Below are positions 56,805 through 64,000 of a DNA stretch of 64,000 nt, piece after piece; position 1 is the first letter of the stretch; every line of letters begins with the position of its first letter. The DNA is taken from positions 1-64,000 of the forward strand of contig MU832210.1 in assembly GCA_029204225.1 (NCBI GenBank), given 5' to 3'. This stretch comes from Diphasiastrum complanatum (lineage: Eukaryota > Streptophyta > Lycopodiopsida > Lycopodiales > Lycopodiaceae). Under the pieces are notes generated by a model that saw only the letters and a program-made list of their open reading frames with translations, was not told the DNA's origin and made no database searches. Both the position numbers and the translations under genes were made by a program.

Positions 56805-57636
56805 TTACACATCACTACAAATAAACATTGTCACTATTTTACGAATATTACATTCAACAAAAAAATCAACAACAATTGCAATAGGCAAAAACCAGTGCAA
56901 TCTATTGTTTTTTGAACTTGTGCGACATTTCATACAGTTTTGAATGTCCATAAAAAACCTTGATCGGAAGCTCTCTGCTATGGTGCAATCTAAAGGAATC
57001 CCTTCTTCGCTTGAGAAAGAGAGTAATGATATCGCCTCTAATTTTCCACCTAAACTGGATGGTGTGTAAAATGAATCATAGAAGAAAATACAAGAATCCA
57101 AAAGTGATCTCGTGGAGCGGTTCTTGTATTGCAGAAGACCAATATCAGAATGAATAATGTCCATGATGCCGACAAGAGATTGTATAGGTTGCCATTCGAT
57201 TATGCTTGATGGATACAAATCTACACAAATCCATAAATCTATATGTCATTTAAATTCTCAGATACACGTCTAAATGATTAATGCAAAGACCAAAGCAAAA
57301 AATTCTCCAAAACTTACAATTGCATTTTAGTCTGTCATTTGAACTTACGCCTTCCACTCTAATTTCCTTATGCATGTAGAAATGTTGAATCAAGACCTTT
57401 GAAATGGATCGACCACTGGGTGAAACTTTGAAGTTTAAAATTCTACCTTTCCAAAAATTCCTATAATCCATATTTGATTTTTGCTTTTTACCAAAAACAC
57501 GTCTTGAGGAGGGATGCATGAGAACCCAGTGAAATTTTCTATAGATACGTGGTATCAAAGAGCCATCAGAGTCTTTTTCATTACAAACAGAAACTGAGAC
57601 AATATTGCTTCGTGGCCTACGGCTTTCGAAAGCCAT
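56805..57636 (-). CDS. Two-exon minus-strand gene, 244 aa, unknown function
   Basis: Exon 1 is 57636-57318 (MAFESRRPRSNIVSVSVCNE..), ending AAT T/GTAAGT, a perfect plant donor. Intron 57317-57221 is 97 bp, T-rich, ending TTTGTGTAG. Exon 2 is 57220-56805, phase 1 giving Tyr, and reads LYPSSIIEWQPIQSLVGIMD then ESFRSRFFMDIQNCMKCRTS, ending in IRKIVTMFICSDV. The N-terminal half is basic (FGKKQKSNMDYRNFWKGRIL). The C-terminal 40 residues contain a hydrophobic stretch (WFLPIAIVVDFFV). The in-frame open sequence may extend upstream of the ATG, so an earlier exon (acceptor ..TCTTTTAG just before it) is possible. No family recognised. Confidence 0.4.
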
Positions 57637-58040
57637 TGCAAAGCTAAAAGAAGATGAACAACAAAGTCTAAAACAAAATATAGTTGAATTAGTATGAAAA
57701 TAATTAACCAAATTTGTAATAAATGTTGGCAATCTTTCGTAAATCATATATGTTAGTCTAACTACGGTTAGATAAAAATAGACCTACTTTAACCACAAGT
57801 GTTAGGTCCTGGGCACTTAGGAAACTCACGGGCAGCAATTATGGTCCAATCACAAGTCAGGACCCTGCCCGGCGGGAGTTTCAAATTGTATAAAAATATG
57901 ATCGAAAAGTTCCAAAAAAGAAATTGACCGGCAACAACATTACGGTTTCTCACAGGTGTAAATATATAACTGGGCCAAGTGTACGTAGAATAGTTGAAAA
58001 GTCAAAAACAACATCTTGACAAAAGGCCCTTTTGGTGCTC
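57637..58040. other. Upstream flank of the minus-strand gene; no other feature
   Basis: AT-rich, with a GC-richer patch at 57830-57900 (GACCCTGCCCGGCGGGAG). Nothing recognised. Confidence 0.4.
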
Positions 58041-59947
58041 AAAACTCCTATAATGATTTGACTTGATTCAAAAGAACCTCCATTTGTTGATCTCTCATCT
58101 GATTACGATTATTCATGTCACTTACTGTCGTACTCAACTGCTGACAAATCACCATATAAGATGGTGCGCCTGGATTTGCAGCCTCATTTGAAGTTTCTTA
58201 GGCCATCTCGATATATCTATCCTGGAAATTACTAAATTTAGTCAATATCTGATTAACTCATAGTGAAGTACTGTTGACCAAAAAACTGACTGAAATTGAC
58301 TCCAGTATGGTCAAATCACTATTTTTAGTCAATTTCATAGATATTACAAGAAATTGGAAAAAACTAAAATTTTCGAGTTTTCGCACTTTTACTTTTTTTT
58401 TTTCTAAATTTTACGTTTTCTAAAAAGTCATAAAAAATCACAGTCAGTTATTAAGTAATCGAAATCGAAATTACGATTCACTCGATTCTTAATTTTTTTC
58501 CATTAGACATGCAAGACATGAGACATTAAACTGATTTTTTACTTTACGAAATTTTACGTAAAAATTAAGTGTTATGGAAATTGTCAGCTATAAAATCCAA
58601 TTTTGTATCTACCTGTCAGAGTACATGCGTATGACCACTCAAAACAGATCTAACCAACTCATGCATGTCAGAATCACTCTAAGAAACCACATGCAAACAT
58701 TCCATGCAAGGACAATACTTCAAAATAGGAAATTGTCATGCATGCAATCAGAACAATTGGAAATTTTGCCAATTTTGCTCACAAAATTGCAAAACTTCAG
58801 ATGCTCATATCTTTGGCTACATGACACCAAATCGGGTACTGTAAAGCTCAGTATAGAGGGAGACCCAATGAACAAGACACTTGCCACTTCAGCCTGCCAC
58901 CTAGGACTCACACGTGCGAGTTCAGAACAACCAATTAAGCTATAGGAGGGTGCACCTTTTCTAGACCAATCTGTCCAAAAACATACAAACACTTAACCAA
59001 GCCTAAAATTGATGATCCAAACAGTATGAAATGGTCTAAAAGAGTTCCATGAAGCCTTCATACAGATCCTATGACGCAGTATGGGCTGAGAACCATGATT
59101 TCTTGGTTTCTAGAAGTCAAAATTGCTACAAACTTGATGGAATTGAAACATAAGCTTCTACCCATCAATTTATAGGTTTGATAGCTTGCTGGGAAGATAA
59201 AAAGAAATACAAATCATGTAGGAAAAAATCCAGAATGATCCTTCTATGGATTTAGAAAAATCCATCTCCCAAAATTCACCAAAATTGGTCAATTTTTGAC
59301 ACTCTTTGACTTCCTACAAACCCAATTGCTGGAATTCCTGGCTCTAACTTCTAGGACAGCTCCAATTGATGTTTGACAACCTCCTACCATCCAATTTCAT
59401 GAAAAAACAAGCAAAAATCATGAATCTTAGCCCTTTCTACGTTTTTTCACCATGCACAATTGGAAATTAATGGCAAGAACATTTTCCAAATCCACATGCA
59501 ATCCAAAATACAGAGTTATAACCAATCAATTGATTTGATCTTGCTGGATTTTGAATTCTACCCTCCATTTTGTGCCAAAATCATGGAAAACAAGCCAAAT
59601 TTGGCCACAACAAAGCCTAGAATCCAAATACATGGGAAGATCCAACATGCAAACTGAATTTCAACTATTTCAAAGTGAATTAACTTGCTGAAAATTCCAT
59701 ATTGTTCACTAGTTTTGAGCTACACATGCTAAAACTCCAAAAAAAGACACCAAAATTGATTTCCTAGCACAATTCACCATAAACCCAAATGAATTTGAGA
59801 GAGATATGGAACATGCAAATTGAATTTGGGAAGATCCACCAACTTGCAACCTTGCTCCTCTCCTTGCATGAGAATACTAGTTGAATACCACCAAGCTCCA
59901 TTGAAAAGCACCACCTCTCCAAGCTTGTAGCCTTGCTCTGATACTAC
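58041..59947 (-). mobile_element. Gypsy A': PBS, leader and gag start, minus
   Basis: Minus strand: TAGTATCAGAGC primer-binding site at about 59945-59934, then a leader of about 1.7 kb matching 29.45-30.93 kb, then the gag ATG at 58206, reading MA, a stop, ETSNEAANPGAP and MRDQQMEVLLNQVKS. The match with gypsy A stops near 58060, so the rest of the element is deleted. Openings on either strand at 58574-58992 and 59460-59657 are leader sequence, not genes. Confidence 0.85.
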
Positions 59948-60465
59948 TATAAGGGAAGCTCCTTAGATCCTGCTCACAAATCCTAAACACAAAAGGATAA
60001 CACACTGTGGAGAAACCACCCAACCAAGTAGAAGCATCCAATGAAACTCTAGAAGCCTCACCCTCAAGCCAAGGAACAAGAAGCATGAATGTAGAGTGAG
60101 AGCTTGACCATGAATCAAGAACCATGATGAGGAGTATGGTGAGTCTGGTCCTCTTATATAGAGCCTAATGCATCCTGGGCACTTAGCCATGCATAGCCCT
60201 ATGTTCCCTATACAAAGATTCACCTAGAATAGAGTCCTATGCATGGACCAACTATTCATAAAATTGCTATTGATAACTCTGGCATACATTGTCTCATTAC
60301 CTTGTCTAAACTCCACTTAGTGTGTTCTAGGCCTCACAAGGATATTAGTTACTTTCGGGTCACATCCAGTATGACGTGGCATAACTAACAGCTTGTTTTA
60401 CTGGAGTACCGTGTATCCAAGACTAGGAGTATACTGTATCCTATGTACTGGTCATGGACATAACA
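59948..60465 (-). mobile_element. Gypsy A' 5' LTR, 518 bp, minus
   Basis: On the minus strand it starts TGTTATGTCCATGACC at 60465 and ends GCTTCCCTTATA at 59948, immediately before the PBS. A TATA-like CTCTATATAAGAGG lies at about 60153-60166. The start and PBS resemble LTR B (TGTTATGGCCAT; TAGTATCAGTGC), so the two families are related. The terminal CA appears mutated to TA. Confidence 0.8.
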
Positions 60466-60737
60466 ACGCTACTACATGTGGTTATCTCAATAATAAGCCA
60501 TCAGAAATGTGATGGATGGCCTCCTTGCTTGCTATTTTTTTGAAATACTATAGCACGTGGTACTAGCTATGATATATCATCATGTCTCAGCGATGAACGC
60601 GTTGAAGTTGGCCGACCAATGTGGTTCCAATCTTTCTCCAAATCGATGTTGGGTTGCGATAGCATACTTGATGTGTATTTGCTTGCAATACTCGGAACAC
60701 ATTCTATCATTTTTAAATGTAACTGTAAGATGCTTGG

Positions 60738-61154
60738 TGAAGCCGATTGTAGAGGAGCACCAAACTTCTGATCCCGAAAGCAGCCTTCTACCGAGCTATG
60801 AGAGAGGCTACAAACATGACCACCCATCAGCCCTATGCAGTGAGGTGGAATATCACTGCGTTGGAGGCCCTGCATACTGCATACGAGGATTTCCAGACAA
60901 AATTGTTTGAGGATTCGATGTTGTGCTCCATTCATGGCAAGAGGGTGACACTGATGCCCAAGGACATGCTTCTTGTCATGAGGCTTTGAAACACCTATGA
61001 CAACATTTTTAAGTCTGGATTCACACAGAGGCAAGTTCCTCTTGAAAGGGGGCCTGTCCCACCCCGCAAAAAGAGAAAGCAAGCATAGCCCAAGCGTTCG
61101 CAACCCAAGCCCAGGTCTCCCAACTCTTCACCCTCACCTCCTCCCTGGGTTTAG
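60738..61154 (+). pseudogene. Histone H3-like (centromeric-H3-like) fold with a basic C-terminal extension
   Basis: One plus frame reads SRL, stop, RSTKLLIPKAAFYRAMREA (alpha-N helix), VRWNITALEALHTAYEDFQT (alpha-1), KLFEDSMLCSIHGKRVTLMP (loop 1 and alpha-2) and KDMLLVMRL, then a stop. Canonical H3 has [21 protein letters not shown] at the central block; RW before alpha-1, DSMLC and VTLM instead match CENH3. After the TGA (60987) the frame continues with NTYDNIFKSGFTQRQVPLER and PPRKKRKQA, a TAG, then a Pro/Ser-rich tail to 61154. All three stops are explained by C-to-T changes (CAG or CGA codons). Dead as it stands. The N-terminal tail is missing here; a matching tail lies at 61186-61218 in the opposite orientation. 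Confidence 0.65.
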
Positions 61155-61185
61155 ATGTCTGGGGATGGGACGGATGAACAAAACT

Positions 61186-61218
61186 GGTTAGCCTAGCGGT
61201 TTGCTTCGTCCAAGCCAT
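61186..61218 (-). CDS. H3-like N-terminal tail (first exon or 5' end), minus
   Basis: The minus-strand ATG at 61218 reads MAWTKQTARLT. Canonical H3 starts MARTKQTARKST, so eight of the first nine residues agree, and W for R is a single C-to-T change (CGG to TGG). About 300 bp upstream on the same strand is a TATA box (61516-61525), and behind it the CACGTG array. After LT the minus frame stays open to about 61020 but is antisense to the plus-strand H3-like body and no longer H3-like. I infer that this is the promoter-proximal piece of the same H3-like gene, separated from its body by inversion. Confidence 0.5.
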
Positions 61219-61515
61219 TGTGACCGAATATCTATACGCGAGGATAGAGACATAGTAGAAGAGACACTGAGAACTCTAATCGTGATATCGCTATGACGCG
61301 AGAGAGTGGCAGAGTCAGGCGGGGAGAGGCAGGGGCTTGCGTGATGGTGATACTGGGGAAGTCAAGCTGATATCGCTACGACGCGAGAGGGTGTAAGGAA
61401 CGGGCATGGAGAGAAGATCGCTCGTGTGATGGCGATATCACGAATGCATTTCGTATGGATGCAATCAAACGTGCCAGCAAATTATGCGAAAACTTTTACA
61501 ATCTCCGGGAATGAA

Positions 61516-61525
61516 CTTATATAGG
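61516..61525 (-). promoter_or_regulatory. TATA box facing the H3-like tail
   Basis: CCTATATAAG on the minus strand, about 300 bp upstream of the H3-like ATG at 61218. Confidence 0.5.
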
Positions 61526-61537
61526 GGAGAAAAATTG

Positions 61538-61925
61538 GCACGTCTGAATACCAGTGACACGTGGCCCAGTCAATAGCTGACATCTGGAAACCCACGTCTG
61601 TATACACACGTGTGAAACTACACGTCTGGATCAACACGTGTGGGAACCCACGTGAGGACACCTGGCCGAATGGATCAGTGATATGTGTTCTCACACATAT
61701 AGGCTCGCACGTGTGGTCACATGGCCCAATCAATACCTGACGTGTGGGACCTACCCCTCTGTATCTACACATGTGAAACTTGCACATGTGTCCACGTGGT
61801 CCAATGGTTTAGTGACGTGTGTTCTGGCTCGTGTGATCTTGCACGTGTGGGCACGTGGGCGAATGGCAGATTGACGCATATTGTAGCACGTGTGGTCTCG
61901 CACGTGTGGACGGTTGTACTACACG
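61538..61925. promoter_or_regulatory. Bidirectional promoter array: ten CACGTG boxes in five CCAAT/ACGT modules
   Basis: Ten perfect CACGTG palindromes, mostly as GCACGTGTGG or CCACGTGG, occur with further CACGTCTG, CACATGTG and GACGTGTG variants. A module of the form GTGGyCCAATsr..TGACGTGTG recurs near 61561, 61661, 61731, 61796 and 61855. TGACGT/ACGTCA is the histone hexamer of plant H3 promoters, and CCAAT is bound by NF-Y. Divergent TATA boxes stand on both sides (61516 minus, 61986 plus). Confidence 0.75.
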
Positions 61926-61985
61926 CCATAGATCTGATCCTTGTTGGATCGACGAGTGTACGGCTTGGATTTTTTTGGTTTTAGC

Positions 61986-61993
61986 TATATAAA
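61986..61993 (+). promoter_or_regulatory. TATA box of the 461-aa gene
   Basis: CTATATAAATG, about 270 bp upstream of the ATG at 62259 and about 60 bp after the CACGTG array. Confidence 0.6.
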
Positions 61994-62258
61994 TGTTGTT
62001 TGATTAGTTAAAACATTTCGCTAAGTTTTGGATTTTCACTCCCTGTATCTCAACGTGTGGGAACAGTTCTTTTTATTTGCAGTATTGCTACCACGCGAGA
62101 ATCTTTCAGAGATTCTAGACGATCTAAGATCCCTCGCGTCGTTCCGATATCAGGTCATTCGCCAATATCGCCATCACGTGAGGAAGTCTTGATTGTCTTC
62201 TTACTCCCTGCCACCCCGCGTCGTAGCAATACTCGGCCATATTGGCCATACTTTCAAG

Positions 62259-63736
62259 ATGGCCGCGTCATCCTCTAATACTTTTGATTCTGCTTTGCAC
62301 ACCTTCCTCGTTGAATCCGGTGTTGGTAACTACATAGGTCACTATAAGACGTATTTCAATATGTCTTTTGATATTGAGAGGTTTGGATCAAAACATAAAT
62401 CATATTTTCCAGTGTCGTATAAGGAGTATTATGATAGTCTGAATCAGTCTATGTTGATCATGGATAATCTACGATTCATCCATTTTCATGACCTAGTACT
62501 TGCCCAACCATCTTCAAAGCAAAGCCACAACCGACGATTCATGAAAATTGTGAGTGATTTTAAATGTGTGGTCCGTTGTGACCAGCACAATCGATCATGT
62601 CATTTTCTGCAGGAAGGCATGGGCTTTGTGTTTTATCTTTGTGCTCTTATTCCTGATGAGGCAAGAACTTCGACGCTTAGCATTGAGGGTGTCTCATCAT
62701 CAATTGATTTTGTGATATCAGAGTCAGCTATTGTTTATGATGCCTTGGGTGCTGACGAGGAGGCAAGATTGGCTTCAATGTACGACCCAGCCGAGTCTCG
62801 TGCATTGTCCATTTCTTCCTTGTCTGACGTGAATCCATATGACAAAACTAAGACTCTCCTTGATTTGCCAGTGTATTACATGAATAGTGTCGCATACTTC
62901 TCACTGAATGATGTTGGAGATGTTCTTGATTTGAGGGAGGACAAAATATTATCAATTTTGTCTAATTTCATCCAAGAATTCGAGGACTTCATAGATCTCG
63001 ACGGTGATGATGATCTACGTGCTTCTATTGATTACAAAGACGGAGATGAATGGATGGATGGGAATGAAGCACTGCAGTCAATCATGTCTGAAAGCAGGGC
63101 ATACCAGACAAATTTGCCCGGTGAGGAGAAATTTCTGAAGATCCGGAGCAGATATATGTCACAGTCTTCGGAAACTAGTCCATCCAGTGCTTCGACGAAC
63201 ATTGTTGCTGGTCATGATCTACATACTGTTGCACTTATTGAAGCTGATGAGCGTGATCTGGTAGGTAAATCTGGTTTTATCTTAATGAGATTTTTATTCA
63301 AATATAGTCATTTTGTTTTACAAGACATGTGACCTTTGCTCGTATTTTACAGGCTATTGTTGAGGTGGATGCCTTTGCAACAAGGCAGAGATATTTGAGG
63401 GAAGGCCATGGATCACAACAAAGGGATTCATCCCTGTCCAATTATTTGAAGTGCTTTGCAAATAAAGAGATTTGCATTCATCATAGCAAATTTTCTTCAA
63501 ATGTTGCGACAATAATAATGGCAATTAAAGCATTATCCTATTTCTCAAACGGGCATAAATACCTTCCAAATACATATAAAATTATTTTTGTGAAGAAAGA
63601 CATTGCCATAAAAGTGTTTGGCTATGTAGCTGAGGAAGTTCCGAAAAGGTCTTCCTCCTTAGCTGTTTTCTCTGGATTCATTGACTTGAGCAAAAGAAGA
63701 TCGATTGATTTTCTAGATCCATATGATAGAATATAA
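62259..63736 (+). CDS. Two-exon host gene, 461 aa, unknown function
   Basis: The ATG at 62259 has a good context (CAAGATGGC). Exon 1 is 62259-63260 (334 codons, phase 0) with donor CTG/GTAGGT; the intron is 92 bp, T-rich, ending TATTTTACAG; exon 2 is 63353-63736. The protein starts MAASSSNTFDSALHTFLVES. It has a Cys/His cluster at residues 104-121 (FKCVVRCDQHNRSCHFLQ), an acidic middle (EFEDFIDLDGDDDLRASID), a Ser-rich stretch (SSETSPSSAST) and a basic C-terminal domain (ICIHHSKFSSNVATIIMAIK, SYFSNGHKYLPNTYKIIFVK). No signal peptide or membrane helix. Open throughout, with promoter, TATA and intron: the best-supported gene in the window. No family recognised. It shares a promoter region with the H3-like gene. 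Confidence 0.78.
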
Positions 63737-64000
63737 ATTTCTTCATGACCACACAACAAAGCTGATCATTAAAGACAAAGAGAAACAATGATTTTGCCTT
63801 GCATTGTACTACACATGATGCGATATAATACATATAATTTTTTCGTCTGATATCATGAAATTTACTATGGGTTGGCTCTTGCATCAATATTATTTTTGTC
63901 TATAAATTTGCACGCCTTTCTGAATTTCTGATAATTTGTTGATCTAGTTTTATATCGGATTTGAATACCCCTATAGAACCATTGAAATAGCTGGATGATG
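63737..64000 (+). other. 3' flank of the 461-aa gene
   Basis: AT-rich sequence after the TAA, presumably 3' UTR. The minus opening at 63678-63887 is not credible. The gene's transcript end may lie within or beyond the window. Confidence 0.5.

Larger units (their letters stand above)
61280..62190. repeat. Six copies of an ATATCGCyAyrACGCGAG motif
   Basis: Forward: TGATATCGCTATGACGCGAG (about 61285), TGATATCGCTACGACGCGAG (about 61369), TATTGCTACCACGCGAG (about 62082) and AATATCGCCATCACGTGAG (about 62163). Reverse: about 61340 (GTATCACCATCACGCAAG) and about 61415-61435 (TGATATCGCCATCACACGAG). They lie in both presumed 5' UTR/promoter halves of the divergent gene pair, so they may be shared regulatory sites. 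Confidence 0.75.

Noticed and set aside
60567-61103. 178-codon minus-strand ORF
   Set aside because: It is antisense to the H3-like fold, whose plus-strand frame has clear family motifs. The minus reading has none.
61683-61984. ORFs across the CACGTG array
   Set aside because: Frames are kept open by the repeat structure (recurrent CACGTGTGG). Promoter context and TATA boxes argue against coding.

Overview
This is plant nuclear DNA from a large, transposon-rich genome. It is AT-rich (roughly 60-65% by eye) and holds short GT..AG introns, CT/GA/GT microsatellites, G-box promoters and nested, decayed Ty1/copia and Ty3/gypsy elements. No bacterial operons, rRNA or complete tRNA genes are visible. 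Three decayed protein families (23.4, 26.4 and 48.2 kb) recall families I associate with ferns and other non-seed plants. That is memory only, so I place the window no lower than land plants.

Layout. 0.8-3.5 kb (minus): a candidate small secreted-protein gene whose long intron holds a terminal-inverted-repeat element and a 103-113 bp tandem array. 4.9-7.9 kb: gypsy remnant B', minus. 8.0-11.2 kb: copia gag scraps, a (CT)n tract and an internally deleted copia with its 3' end. 11.3 kb: a 26-bp-arm hairpin. 11.9-13.1 kb: a CACTA-like non-autonomous element. 14.5-16.2 kb: a gypsy LTR end, primer-binding site and gag scrap. 16.2-18.2 kb: copia C, minus. 18.4-23.1 kb: LTR X, then copia G (short LTR, PBS, long leader, gag, protease, integrase). 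23.4-25.0 kb: a decayed DUF7869-like gene. 27.1 kb: nine 28-bp palindromic units. 27.9-29.4 kb and 44.6-46.1 kb: two copies of one 1.5-kb repeat, each broken by a different tRNA-like mini-SINE insertion. 29.4-33.5 kb: gypsy A, split by gypsy B (33.5-39.9 kb). 40.7-44.6 kb: copia F end and copia D, whose gag-protease frame is still open. 48.2-49.1 kb: a decayed gene with a 290-bp internal duplication. 49.4-51.8 kb: copia E integrase broken by a B-type LTR, a copia gag scrap and a second LTR X. 55.1-56.7 kb: inverted copia F. 58.0-60.5 kb: gypsy A', minus, with LTR, PBS and leader.

Likely host genes. (1) A signal-peptide gene on the minus strand at 0.8-3.2 kb, exon model tentative. (2) A two-exon gene for 120 aa at 53.05-53.78 kb. 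(3) A two-exon minus-strand gene for 244 aa at 56.8-57.6 kb. (4) A two-exon gene for 461 aa at 62.26-63.74 kb. None has a function I recognise.

The most notable locus is 60.7-63.7 kb. Divergent TATA boxes (minus at 61.52 kb, plus at 61.99 kb) flank about 390 bp with ten perfect CACGTG palindromes in five degenerate CCAAT/TGACGT modules. The plus side leads to the intact 461-aa gene. The minus side leads to an ATG opening a histone-H3-like tail. The matching histone fold, closest to centromeric H3, lies nearby in the opposite orientation with stop codons. I read this as a bidirectional promoter whose H3-like gene was broken by a small inversion.
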